Shown in pieces: positions 46,603 through 55,031 of a stretch of DNA of 64,000 nt. This DNA comes from Rickettsiales bacterium. GTDB lineage: Bacteria; Pseudomonadota; Alphaproteobacteria; Rickettsiales; UBA3002. The notes below the pieces were generated by a model. That model did no database searches, was not told where the DNA came from, and saw nothing but the letters and a program-made list of their open reading frames with translations. How positions within the stretch are numbered: the first letter of the stretch is position 1; each line of letters begins with the position of its first letter. Location of the stretch: contig JANQJY010000049.1 in NCBI GenBank assembly GCA_028281385.1, positions 1 to 64,000 of the forward strand, in the 5' to 3' direction. The translations under genes were made by a program, and so were the position numbers.

Positions 46603-47139
46603 CTAAATATCGTGTTTGATCATAATTTCCCTCCTAATTTCTGCTGCTTCGTAAGATACACCAAAATCATCGCTGATTTCTTCTATGTCATGATACTCTC
46701 GCACCAATTTTGTTGGCATAAGTAGAAAGCTCGCGAACGTGTTTGCCTGCCATTCAGGATCTTTATATGCAGGCACTCGATCTGTTGTTGCCCTGTTTAA
46801 TGCTAGCCGTTCATCTGAATGAAGAATTAAGTGACCTATTTCATGCGTTAAAGTGTAACGATCACGGCCATTGCCAGCGCATGCCCCTTCGTACACATCT
46901 TCTCGTAGGCATATAGTGGGTTCTCCTACTATTTTTCTTCCTTCCTCTCCACGCATCTCCCGTTCAGTTAGTATGCGAAGGTGATAGCCTTCTATAACCT
47001 CTGGCAATACAAACTCTGCAATCTCAACAATCGGCAATCGTGGTTTCTCGCCTACAGGAAGCATTGAACGAAATCGCTCAGTGATCCCTGCTATCTTTGC
47101 ACGACTAAGAGGCAGTGCCTCTAGTGCTAATTTACTCAT
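46603..47139 (-). CDS. ImmA/IrrE-family metallopeptidase
   Basis: A 178-residue protein with the zinc motif in LTHEIGHLILHSDE (HEIGH, about residues 99-103), placing it in the ImmA/IrrE (DUF955) family. In ICEBs1 the ImmA protease cleaves the Xre repressor ImmR to induce the element. It overlaps the upstream Xre gene by 8 bp, the same pairing, which suggests control of element excision or a toxin-antitoxin-like function. Confidence 0.9.
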   Translation of the reverse strand: MSKLALEALPLSRAKIAGITERFRSMLPVGEKPRLPIVEIAEFVLPEVIEGYHLRILTEREMRGEEGRKIVGEPTICLREDVYEGACAGNGRDRYTLTHEIGHLILHSDERLALNRATTDRVPAYKDPEWQANTFASFLLMPTKLVREYHDIEEISDDFGVSYEAAEIRREIMIKHDI

Positions 47140-47494
47140 TTTCCTTTTCCTCCCCTCCCAGAATCGTCTTTATCGCATCAAGCTGTTCTGCATTTAATTT
47201 ATCAAACCCACGCGCGAGGGCTGCTATGCACTCTCCATCGTCAAGAGGATTGTGTTTAAGCATCGCCTCGTTTTTCGACATTAAGGCCTTATCTTCGAGT
47301 TTTACTTGCTGATCTTTTGATAATTTATAATGTTTCGTTATTTTCTTTATCAAGTCATCTGGGATGTCGCGCTTACCTGTTTCAATTGCGGATAGGTAAG
47401 ATGATGAAATGTTTGCTGCCTCAGCCATATCCTTTAGAAGAATACCCTCTTCTAATCGCAACCTTCGCAGCTCTTTTCCAAATTCAGTTAACAT
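47132..47494 (-). CDS. Xre-family repressor paired with ImmA
   Basis: A 120-residue regulator with an N-terminal Cro/CI HTH (LKDMAEAANISSSYLSAIET, about 20-39) and a helical C-terminus. Start 47494 follows GGGAGGT by about 6 bases. It is divergent from the integrase gene across a 160-bp gap that should contain the control region for both. It probably represses the element and is the likely target of the ImmA-like peptidase encoded next to it. Confidence 0.88.
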   Translation of the reverse strand: MLTEFGKELRRLRLEEGILLKDMAEAANISSSYLSAIETGKRDIPDDLIKKITKHYKLSKDQQVKLEDKALMSKNEAMLKHNPLDDGECIAALARGFDKLNAEQLDAIKTILGGEEKENE

Positions 47495-47654
47495 GGCAGT
47501 ACCTCCCTGATTTTGGATTACAGTAACACAAGCGCCACGGAAGATCAACAAAGATTGAAAAGAAATCAACAAATTTGTGGATCGCAAATTGTTTTCCTTG
47601 CTTTCTCAGAGAGATACGCAATAATTCTTCTTAGAAACAGAAGATTAGAACCCG

Positions 47655-48836
47655 ATGCCGACCATTAAAATTACCAAGCGTGAAGTAGATGCGATACCGT
47701 ATGCCGAATACGACAAGCAGCAATTCTATTGGGATACCGAGCTAAAGGGCTTTGGCCTGCGTGTCGGGCATAAATCCAAAACCTTTATCGTCCAGCGCGA
47801 CATAAATGGCAAAACCAAACGCACCACCATTGGTCGCTTTGACCCATGGACCGTCGAACAAGCGCGCACCGAAGCGCGGGAAATATTAATACAGATGGGC
47901 AAGGGCATCGATATTGCCGCAGAAAAGCGCAAAGCTGCCGCCCAGTCGATCACGCTGACAGAAGCATGGGCGTTGCATAAAGAAGCGATGAAACGGAAAA
48001 ATGCGTCGCCCAACACCATTGCCGATTATGACCGCGCAGTGAACACCCATCTGGCTAAATGGAAGAACCGCAACCTTGTCGATATTACGCGTGCAGAGGT
48101 AAAAGAAATGCACAGCACCATTGGCAAAACAGGTGGCTACGGCGCAAACGGTATTATGCGTTGCTTCCGTGCCATCTATAACACCGCGATGAAGGACAAT
48201 GAGTTTTTGCCACCCAACCCCTGCATCGCCATCCAGTGGTTTAAGGAATATCGCCGGCAGGAACCTATCTCTGATAATAAACTGAAAGATTGGTACAAGC
48301 TGGTGCAAACCATCCCTAACACTGCACGGCGTGACTACCACCTGTTTGTAATTTTTACTGGACTACGCCGTACCGATGCCTGCACCATCAAATGGGCAGA
48401 CATTGATATGAAGGCCGGAACATTGCATCGGCCTAATCCGAAGGGCGGTAAGGAACGTGCCTTTACCATTCCACTACCCGATGTGTGTTTAGAGATATTG
48501 GAGCGGAGAAAGGAAGAAAACGCCATTCTCTACGGTAAGCGCTGTCCGTGGGTATTCGCTACCACAAATCGCAATGGTGAAGTGATTGCCATGCGTGATC
48601 CCAAAGAAACCAAGCGTGGTCTGCCATCGTCACACCGATTGCGCGATACCTATACCACAGCCTGCAACAGCGCTGGCTTGTCGGCTTATGATATTGAGGT
48701 CCTGACCAACCATCGTCCCGCCAACAACAGTGTAACGGCTGGCTATATCAGCCAAAGCATTGACCATTTGCGAAAACAGCAGCAGAAAGTAGCCGATTAT
48801 TTGAAGGGGAAAATGGGCTGGAATAAAACGGTATAA
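47655..48836 (+). CDS. Tyrosine-type integrase
   Basis: A 393-residue phage-type integrase that should catalyse integration at the tRNA anticodon loop. The N-terminal part (about 1-85, LKGFGLRVGHKSKTFIVQR) is the DUF4102-like arm-binding domain, then a SAM-like core-binding domain (about 100-185). The catalytic domain has Arg in FTGLRRTDACTIKW, His-x2-Arg in SSHRLRDTY, a further His in LTNHRP, and the tyrosine in TAGYISQS. The gene points away from the left end rather than toward it, and its 3' end carries the 15-bp inverted copy of 45538-45552. Confidence 0.93.
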   Translation: MPTIKITKREVDAIPYAEYDKQQFYWDTELKGFGLRVGHKSKTFIVQRDINGKTKRTTIGRFDPWTVEQARTEAREILIQMGKGIDIAAEKRKAAAQSITLTEAWALHKEAMKRKNASPNTIADYDRAVNTHLAKWKNRNLVDITRAEVKEMHSTIGKTGGYGANGIMRCFRAIYNTAMKDNEFLPPNPCIAIQWFKEYRRQEPISDNKLKDWYKLVQTIPNTARRDYHLFVIFTGLRRTDACTIKWADIDMKAGTLHRPNPKGGKERAFTIPLPDVCLEILERRKEENAILYGKRCPWVFATTNRNGEVIAMRDPKETKRGLPSSHRLRDTYTTACNSAGLSAYDIEVLTNHRPANNSVTAGYISQSIDHLRKQQQKVADYLKGKMGWNKTV

Positions 48837-48849
48837 AAAGACGCTATAA
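48835..48849 (+). repeat. 15-bp repeat, inverted copy of 45538-45552
   Basis: AAAAAGACGCTATAA overlaps the integrase stop codon and is the exact reverse complement of the left-end copy. Confidence 0.6.
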
Positions 48850-48944
48850 CAGTTTAGTAACATGCTGTAATATTGAAATTATTATGCTCTATTGCGCTTG
48901 ACTTCTCTTGAGTTTATTGGCATATAGATAGGGTTGGTAGAGCG

Positions 48945-49070
48945 ATCCACCATTAGGTGTGAGGTGACCATTTGCCCGGTGCAGTCCGGGGGCCAACCGG
49001 TGGGGATTGAAGAGCGTGGGAAATCCCCTTAAAGCAAACGGCACGTGCCATTCTTAGTGATGGTCAGACC
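48945..49070 (+). ncRNA. C4-like antisense RNA
   Basis: In the 343-bp gap between the integrase and the AlpA-like gene, TTTGCCCGGTGCAGTCCGGG then GGCC forms the hairpin CCCGG (48975-48979)/CCGGG (48986-48990). CCACC (about 48947-48951) can close on GGTGG (48999-49003), and GGGGATT (49002-49008) can pair with AATCCCC (49022-49028). Sequence and position, ahead of a P4-type primase operon, recall the C4/CI immunity RNAs of P1, P7 and P4, which block translation or cause early termination of the replication operon. TGACCAT (48966 region) is complementary to ATGGTCA downstream (about 49060). Confidence 0.55.
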
Positions 49071-49075
49071 CGCCG

Positions 49076-49114
49076 CCGACACAGTTTTGTTTTATTAAAC
49101 AATGCTAGTGTCGG
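49076..49114 (+). repeat. Hairpin CCGACAC/GTGTCGG after the C4-like RNA
   Basis: A perfect 7-bp stem (49076-49082 with 49108-49114) with a 25-nt AT-rich loop. No T-run follows, so it is either the 3' boundary of the C4-like RNA or a binding site. Confidence 0.5.
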
Positions 49115-49142
49115 TGCTTCTCTCAATTAATATGTCTGAATG

Positions 49143-49175
49143 AACTCCTGATGCTAGCTCTAACTATAAGGAGTT
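49143..49175 (+). promoter_or_regulatory. Hairpin sequestering the AlpA ribosome site
   Basis: AACTCCT (49143-49149) pairs perfectly with AGGAGTT (49169-49175), which is the ribosome-binding site of the AlpA-like gene, 4 bases before its ATG. In the folded form translation would be blocked, a natural control point for antisense immunity or leader coupling. Confidence 0.6.
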
Positions 49176-49179
49176 AGTA

Positions 49180-49467
49180 ATGTCTAAGATTAATGACAAC
49201 ATGGCTCATGTCATCGAGCAGTGTATAGATAATGCACTTAAAAAACTTTTCTCTCATGATTTTGCATACCCGGAATACTTTGACACTAAACGGGCTGCTG
49301 CCTACCTCGGCTTGAGCAAGCAACGGTTGGAAATATGGCGAGTTTCTGGAGATGGCCCCCCATACACTAAACTAGCCCAAGCCGTTCGCTACAAACGTAG
49401 CGACCTCGATGTGTTTATGGCCAAGCACCTCCGTAACAACACAACTGAGGGAGGGGCCAATGTCTAG
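49180..49467 (+). CDS. AlpA/excisionase-like HTH protein
   Basis: A 95-residue protein with a MerR-like helix-turn-helix (about 38-90): FDTKRAAAYLGLSKQRLEIW, VSGDGPPYTKLAQAVRY, KRSDLDVFM. This is the AlpA/Xis-type domain that in P4-like elements controls excision or early transcription. Its 3' end overlaps the primase gene by 8 bp. The ribosome site is hidden in a hairpin. Confidence 0.85.
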   Translation: MSKINDNMAHVIEQCIDNALKKLFSHDFAYPEYFDTKRAAAYLGLSKQRLEIWRVSGDGPPYTKLAQAVRYKRSDLDVFMAKHLRNNTTEGGANV

Positions 49468-51676
49468 AGATATTATTGCCGATGCAAAAGCATACACCGA
49501 AGCCGGACTCTCTGTTTTTCCTCTACGAGAACGCAGTAAAGAACCGTTTGGCAAATGGAAAGAGTATGATGCTAAGGCCGATGATTACGGGAGCTTTAAT
49601 AGCGCTAGTAACATCGGCGTTAAATTAGGTGAGCCAAGTGGCGGCTTAATTGATATCGATTGTGACTGGGAGACTTTTAGTCTGCTGGCAAGTAAGTTTT
49701 TAGCACATTTGCCCAGTTTTGGTCGTGCATCCTCTCGCCACAGCCATCGTGTGTTTTTTGCCAATGAATCGGATAATTTTAAAACGGTGCAGTTAAAGCT
49801 CCCGTCTGTATGTAAAGATGACCCGCGGTTGCCTACCGAACACACTCTATGTGTGGCAGAATTTCGGGGGACAGGCGCTTACACCATGTTTCCGCGCTCG
49901 GTGCATCCTAACGGGGAAGAGCTAGCGTGGGAAACACCAGATGGTGCAATGCCGGAAATCCCCACTTTTGCATATGACGCTATTTTAAAGCATGTTCGTG
50001 TCTTGGCGTTTTTATCGGTTATACTGCAATGCTATCCGGGAAAAGGATCGCGTGATGAAATGCACTTTAAATTGGCTGGTGTTTTAGCGCGCGCAGGTGC
50101 CCCTTCCGATGAGATTGATCGCATTAACCTGACATTGGCTAAATTAGCGAAAGACGACGAAGCAGAAATGCGCGCTAAGGGACAAGATGCCGTTGCTCGC
50201 GTAAATGCGGGTGAGCCTGTGGCAAGTATGGCCTCGCTAATTGAAACGTTAGGCCTGCCTGATGCCTGCATCGCCTGCTTTAATGGCTGGCTTGGTATTT
50301 CGGGATCACATGACGATAAGGTGCGTGCACACCCCTCTATGCCATATCCTACTGCCGAACAATTTCGCCAAAGCAAATATCCCGATGCCATGCACCATAA
50401 CGGCAGTTATCTGGTCTATGATGGCGCAAGTTATCGGGAGTATGAGGATGATACCGTTAGGTCGACCCTGTATAAATATCTTGCGAAGGCCGTCTATGAG
50501 CATGACGGGGTCCTTGTACCGTACAATCCGAATGCAGCAAGGGTGAGTAATGTGATTGATTCGTTTAAAGGCATTATGCATCGCTCGACCGGATTATACC
50601 AGCCGCCATGCTGGCTCAAGAGCATGGAAGGTCTACCGCCTGCAAATGAGATCGTCGCCTGCCAGAATGGCTTGCTACATTTGCCTACAGGTGAATTGTT
50701 ACCGCCAACACCTAACTTTTTTACACGTAATGCGCTGGGATTTGATTATGACCCTGGTGCACCGCTACCAAAAAAGTTTAGAGCGTTTCTTGATGACATA
50801 TGGCCTAACGACAGCGATTCGATAGGCGTCTTGCAGGAAATGTTTGGTTATCTGCTGGTAGCAGATACATCGCAGCAGAAGATTTTTCTGATCGTTGGCC
50901 CCCCTAGATCGGGCAAAGGCACGTTAATTCGTGTTCTGACGAAACTTGTGGGCGAGCATAACACCGTGGCACCCAGTCTAAACTCGCTAAGTAGCGATTT
51001 TGGGATGCAAGGGCTGATCGGTAAGCTGATGGCAACGGTGAGCGATGTTCGCATTAGCAACAAAGCAAATGCCACAGCTATATCGGAAAATCTACTGCGC
51101 ATCTCCGGCGAAGATAAGGTCGAGGTAAATCGCAAATATAAGAACGCATGGGAGGGGTATCTGAAAGTGCGTTTTGTGATTATGACCAACGAAGTCCCAC
51201 AATTCGCCGATAACAGTGGTGCATTAGCCAAGCGGTTTGTACCGTTAGTGATGCGCCATAGCTTTTTCGGTAAAGAAAACCCAAACCTGACCAATGAGCT
51301 GCTTGAAGAATTGCCTGGAATCCTGAACTGGGCAATCGAGGGGTGGCGGCGATTAAATGAGCGTGGGCATTTTGTGGTGCCTGAGTCTGCCACTGAATTA
51401 GTCGATAGTTTGACGACACTGGCCTCGCCTATATCGGCATTTGTGGCTGAATGCTGCGAACAGGGAAGCGGCTATACTGTCCGAAAAGAGGCTTTATATG
51501 AGATTTGGTGTAAATGGTGTATAACAGAAGGCGATATGCGTCCCGGCACATCAGCCACCTTCGGTCGCAATTTGATGTCGCTGGGCGGTATCGACACCGA
51601 CCGCGAAACGGGTGGGGAAAGAAAGAACCTCTACACCGGCATTAAACTGAAGGATAATCCTTACGATGCGTCTTAA
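49460..51676 (+). CDS. P4-type primase-helicase (PrimPol + D5-like)
   Basis: A 738-residue replication protein. The N-terminal PrimPol domain (about 8-180) has AYTEAGLSVFPLRERSKEP and the catalytic LIDIDCDWE (about 72-80). The C-terminal part is the D5_N region plus SF3 helicase of the P4 alpha-protein type, with Walker A VGPPRSGKGTLIRVL (about 478-492), the B motif near TVSDVRIS, and the C motif VIMTNEVPQF. Start 49460 follows GGAGGGG. It should drive autonomous replication of the excised element from a nearby origin. Confidence 0.93.
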   Translation: MSRDIIADAKAYTEAGLSVFPLRERSKEPFGKWKEYDAKADDYGSFNSASNIGVKLGEPSGGLIDIDCDWETFSLLASKFLAHLPSFGRASSRHSHRVFFANESDNFKTVQLKLPSVCKDDPRLPTEHTLCVAEFRGTGAYTMFPRSVHPNGEELAWETPDGAMPEIPTFAYDAILKHVRVLAFLSVILQCYPGKGSRDEMHFKLAGVLARAGAPSDEIDRINLTLAKLAKDDEAEMRAKGQDAVARVNAGEPVASMASLIETLGLPDACIACFNGWLGISGSHDDKVRAHPSMPYPTAEQFRQSKYPDAMHHNGSYLVYDGASYREYEDDTVRSTLYKYLAKAVYEHDGVLVPYNPNAARVSNVIDSFKGIMHRSTGLYQPPCWLKSMEGLPPANEIVACQNGLLHLPTGELLPPTPNFFTRNALGFDYDPGAPLPKKFRAFLDDIWPNDSDSIGVLQEMFGYLLVADTSQQKIFLIVGPPRSGKGTLIRVLTKLVGEHNTVAPSLNSLSSDFGMQGLIGKLMATVSDVRISNKANATAISENLLRISGEDKVEVNRKYKNAWEGYLKVRFVIMTNEVPQFADNSGALAKRFVPLVMRHSFFGKENPNLTNELLEELPGILNWAIEGWRRLNERGHFVVPESATELVDSLTTLASPISAFVAECCEQGSGYTVRKEALYEIWCKWCITEGDMRPGTSATFGRNLMSLGGIDTDRETGGERKNLYTGIKLKDNPYDAS

Positions 51677-51683
51677 TTACCCG

Positions 51684-51787
51684 TCCTAGTTGTCTTGGTA
51701 AAATGCTTATTGTTTCGATTGCCAATTATGAATGTAATATTCGGTAAAAAGCGAGAGTAGAATAAGAAATTACCGGGACAACTAGGA
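51684..51787. repeat. 18-bp inverted repeat after the primase gene
   Basis: TCCTAGTTGTCTTGGTAA (51684-51701) and TTACCGGGACAACTAGGA (51770-51787) are complementary at 16 of 18 positions around a 68-bp spacer. It begins 8 bp after the primase stop. It may be a replication-origin or cis-repeat region element of the kind P4-type initiators bind. Confidence 0.6.
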
Positions 51788-51810
51788 CCCCTCCTTCTTG
51801 CAATTCCAAA

Positions 51811-51828
51811 GAATGTGATGAATGTGAT
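51811..51828 (+). repeat. Tandem GAATGTGAT 9-mers
   Basis: Two directly adjacent copies of GAATGTGAT lie in the 566-bp stretch after the primase gene, close to the large inverted repeat. They may be iteron-like sites for the primase-helicase. Further on (51840-51960) there are alternating CGCGCACGGGCGCGATG and CATCACGCGCGGGATG segments. Confidence 0.45.
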
Positions 51829-51918
51829 AATTTTCTTATCGCGCACGGGCGCGATGAGGCGATTTAGAATTGAAACGATTGAAATTTTTATCCTTATGCA
51901 TACGCGCATGTGAAGAAC

Positions 51919-52155
51919 ATGAAGATTTCTTCATCACGCGCGGGATGCACGTCTTGTTTTTTTCTACCATCCTGCCCACCCCCGCATCTTCGCGTTGACA
52001 CTCTCCGATATGAGCGTATCTTTCTAGCTAGAGCTATCGAAGGTAGCTTTGGGGCTTCAAACCTCATCTGGGCGGCTGACATCAGCCGTAATGATGTCGC
52101 CTTTTCGACCTTATGGCCGGGAGGCGACAATGTATGTCCAATGCCTCGCGGCTAA
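51919..52155 (+). CDS. Possible Ash-like small protein
   Basis: A 78-codon frame whose second half (FLARAIEGSFGASNLIWAA, then LWPGGDNVCPM) recalls the Ash/Icd-like small proteins of P4-type elements, which occur near the primase. The first half is unremarkable and the ribosome site is weak. A GTG at 51910 is an alternative start. It could instead be a leader region with overlapping short frames. Confidence 0.35.
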   Translation: MKISSSRAGCTSCFFLPSCPPPHLRVDTLRYERIFLARAIEGSFGASNLIWAADISRNDVAFSTLWPGGDNVCPMPRG

Positions 52156-52242
52156 AGATTGTCGCGATCATCCCAGATGATTTTGAACTCCCGGCTACCA
52201 GTCTTAGGGCTGGTGGTCGCTTGTTTAGATACGGAGAAAAGA

Positions 52243-53049
52243 ATGATCACGCTACAGGAAATACTGAATCTAAAAACTGACCGATTTCACAACGCTAAAG
52301 TAAAGCTAGTGCGACACAAAGACAGTCGCGCCGAATACCGCGATCTGATACGCAACAGGTCGGGACTCCTGGAATATCAACGAGAACAGGCCAAGGCGGT
52401 TTTTAAGGGGTGTAGCTACATTATCGCCTTTGTTGGGCTTGAGAGACGCCGCTCTGTCCTTTTCGGCGTGTTTTCTGTCGATGGCGTGACCCAACGCGAC
52501 GGTATGTATTATTATGACCTGACCCATCTGCCTGAATGCGCTGACCTTGAGAACCGCATCATAATTGATTGGGGTGGTAGTGCACAGGCATGGCACCAAT
52601 GGTATGATGCGCAATCGAAAGAGGTGGTTGAGATATTACCAGCGGGCTACCTCGGCAACTTTCCTGGGCTGCTGGATTTTGTGCTGGATTACGATGAATT
52701 GAAGCGGCTGATCGACAATCCCGAAGCGAACCATGATTGGAAGCATCACCTCTCTGCTGTTAACGGTATCTACCTGATCCTCGATACCCAAACCGGCATG
52801 CAGTATATCGGTTCTGCCAACGGTAAAGAAGGCATCTGGCAGCGCTGGGGCGAGTATGCAGCCAGCAAACATGGTGGCAATAAAGAGTTAATAGCATCGC
52901 TGGAGACTGACCCAAACTATCAGCGACACTTCCGCTATTCGATCCTGCAAACACTTCCCAGTAACATTACAAAAACCGAAATTGATAAGATCGAAAGCCT
53001 TTATAAAAAGAAATTTGGTTCCAAGGCACACGGGCTGAATAGGAATTAA
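52243..53049 (+). CDS. GIY-YIG nuclease-domain protein
   Basis: A 268-residue protein. The N-terminal 165 residues form a domain I do not recognise (ITLQEILNLKTDRFHNAKVK, YIIAFVGLERRRSVLFGVF). The C-terminal part is a GIY-YIG nuclease: GIYLILDTQTGMQYIGSANG (about 178-197), IWQRWGEYAA with the conserved Arg, and a Glu helix near KTEIDKIESLYKKKFG. Start 52243 follows GGAG by 7 bases. A remnant of a homologue lies just outside the element at 44776-44892. A role in defence or interference with competing phage DNA is plausible but inferred. Confidence 0.85.
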   Translation: MITLQEILNLKTDRFHNAKVKLVRHKDSRAEYRDLIRNRSGLLEYQREQAKAVFKGCSYIIAFVGLERRRSVLFGVFSVDGVTQRDGMYYYDLTHLPECADLENRIIIDWGGSAQAWHQWYDAQSKEVVEILPAGYLGNFPGLLDFVLDYDELKRLIDNPEANHDWKHHLSAVNGIYLILDTQTGMQYIGSANGKEGIWQRWGEYAASKHGGNKELIASLETDPNYQRHFRYSILQTLPSNITKTEIDKIESLYKKKFGSKAHGLNRN

Positions 53050-53069
53050 TAAGCTCTGGTAGAACTTAT

Positions 53070-53390
53070 TTAATAAGTGCCTGTAGCTTTGCGCGTATCT
53101 ATCTCTTCTGCAGCTATTTTAATTGCCTCATCAAAAACACTGTCTTCAATTGTATCGCCATCAAGTAGTGCATCAACAATTAAGCTCGCAAGTGATTCGC
53201 TTGTGATGGCTCGGTCATGGTCTAAAAAATAATCACCCGCAGCTTTACGCGCATTTATCTCTTCTGCAGCTATCTCAATAGCAAAACTAGCATCTTTGTT
53301 TTTCATCATATCAGCTTCTATAATTCTTTTAATTATCAAACTGGCCAGATTTTCGCTAGAAAGAGGCTTATTTTCTTGATCTTTACTCAT
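53070..53390 (-). CDS. Candidate immunity protein with two internal repeats
   Basis: A 106-residue acidic helical protein built from two copies of a repeat of about 42 residues: SENLASLIIKRIIEAD...IAAEEINARKAAGDY and SESLASLIVDALLDGD...IAAEEIDTRKATGTY. It is directly downstream of the MuF-type gene and overlaps it by 8 bp, the usual place of an immunity gene for a polymorphic toxin. No family recognised. The immunity role is inferred from position, size and charge. Confidence 0.6.
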   Translation of the reverse strand: MSKDQENKPLSSENLASLIIKRIIEADMMKNKDASFAIEIAAEEINARKAAGDYFLDHDRAITSESLASLIVDALLDGDTIEDSVFDEAIKIAAEEIDTRKATGTY

Positions 53391-54945
53391 AGTTCTTTCT
53401 CTGTTTTGGAAATTTTATTTTTCTATACGGCACGCCCTTAACATCTAGATCCACTGCGGGTTCTCCACTTTTTGATTTGGGGCGTTTGCCTACCCAATCA
53501 CCATTTGGCAAACGTTTTCCTTCACCTGGATAATTTTTAGGGGTATCTGGTTTGCCTCTTCCGAACTTGTCATATAGTTCGTCTGCTGCTTTCTGGCCAC
53601 CTTTTTCCTCTCGATATTCAGGACGCCTTCCCGGTCTTCCAATTGGTTTTCCACCCGGAATTATAACATCTTTTGGGTTTGGTGGTTTTCGGAAAATACT
53701 CCCCACTGCAACACCAATCCGCGCGATGCCTCCGACAACGATTCGTCCTAAGGCAGCGACACCGCCGATCAGTGCTTCCGGATAAACCGGTTCAGCGCGG
53801 CCAGATGGGTCGACCTCGCTCGGCAGGCGCGGTAGCTCTGTCAGTGGTTCAGCGTAACAGCGACAATTGAATTCTTCGCCCGGATGGCCGGTGGACGGCG
53901 GCTCATCCCACGCAAAAATTCTATCGTCATTCTCAGCATGACTGCCGCGGACTTTTTCATCATCCATCGACCGCCAGACATAATGCGTCACATCTGCTTC
54001 TCTTTGACGTATCTCACTCAGCTTACCGTTAAAGTGCAGCGCCAGCATTTCAACACGGTCGGGAATGGTCACATCCTGCCAAGTCTGTAACGCATCTTGC
54101 ATATGGTCCACTATTTGCTCACTGTTCCTACCTTGCCTGACGAGTTTATTTAGCTCTTTGTCGATAAATCTCCTTGTGCCGTTCTCGATGATATCAACCG
54201 CCAGATCGGTAAATGCATCGCTAGCTTCCGGCATGACTTCCGATTCGGAGACAATCGATTTATTCCCTAGTAACTGCCCTTGTATTTCGGCATTGATTTG
54301 CTGAATTTCCTCGGCGATGCGTCTGGCATTTTCTTTCAGAGGAAAGGCGATCTCGGGCAGCAGTTCTTCCGTCGTCATCTGGTCAAAACGCTGACGGATC
54401 GGTTGGACAATATAATCGGGCGTGTGAATGTCTGCTGTAGAGATGTTCAGGCTATTTAAAAGAGTTGCCTGCGCTTTTCGTCTGCGTTTGGCTTTATCGC
54501 GCAGCAATTCGTTATCCGTATCGGGAAGCGAGTTATGGAGAATTTCCCACAGCGCATCTTTCAGTTGCTGCTTTGCCAGTACGGTATCACCCTGGCGTTT
54601 TGCCTCAACATACGCATGTATATTGGCATAAAAATCGGTTGTTTCATCGACCAGCGCAGAATCTTCGTAATATAAAAACGCAATCGCCAATCGTTCATTG
54701 AGCAACAAATCATCCCAGATCGCGCCATACAACACCGTTTCTAGTTGGCCGTCATCGCTATCCAGTTCCTGTTTATACTGCTGCTTCTCAGTCGTTTTAG
54801 ACAAGTGCGTGCTGTGCGGCAGAAAACTGATGATTAGTTCATCACGCATCCGGTGGTAGGTTTGTATATCGTGTAATGATGTGCTGGGCTTAAGCTTGCG
54901 GGCCTCTGTCCGTAATTCCCGTATTTGTGTAACGTCATATCTCAT
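53383..54945 (-). CDS. MuF-type head protein with C-terminal toxin-like tail
   Basis: A 520-residue protein from ATG 54945. The middle part (about 290-370) is the phage Mu gpF / SPP1 gp7 minor-head domain, with VWRSMDDEKVRGSHAENDD and the signature HPGEEFNCRCYAEPL. After a Gly/Ala hydrophobic linker (about 395-420, VAALGRIVVGGIARIGVAVG) comes a basic tail of about 95 residues (PGRRPEYREEKGG, KRLPNGDWVGKRPKSKSG, VPYRKIKFPKQRKNYE). This layout is that of MuF polymorphic toxins. It is the only head-type gene in the element. The toxin activity is not identified; the partner gene follows with 8-bp overlap. Confidence 0.75.
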   Translation of the reverse strand: MRYDVTQIRELRTEARKLKPSTSLHDIQTYHRMRDELIISFLPHSTHLSKTTEKQQYKQELDSDDGQLETVLYGAIWDDLLLNERLAIAFLYYEDSALVDETTDFYANIHAYVEAKRQGDTVLAKQQLKDALWEILHNSLPDTDNELLRDKAKRRRKAQATLLNSLNISTADIHTPDYIVQPIRQRFDQMTTEELLPEIAFPLKENARRIAEEIQQINAEIQGQLLGNKSIVSESEVMPEASDAFTDLAVDIIENGTRRFIDKELNKLVRQGRNSEQIVDHMQDALQTWQDVTIPDRVEMLALHFNGKLSEIRQREADVTHYVWRSMDDEKVRGSHAENDDRIFAWDEPPSTGHPGEEFNCRCYAEPLTELPRLPSEVDPSGRAEPVYPEALIGGVAALGRIVVGGIARIGVAVGSIFRKPPNPKDVIIPGGKPIGRPGRRPEYREEKGGQKAADELYDKFGRGKPDTPKNYPGEGKRLPNGDWVGKRPKSKSGEPAVDLDVKGVPYRKIKFPKQRKNYE

Positions 54946-55031
54946 GAACGAGAGGATACATTGGAGTTGCAACGCTCGGAAGGGGCGGAATGTGACTTTT
55001 GGGGATTTTTATTAAAAGATACGCGTGAAGC

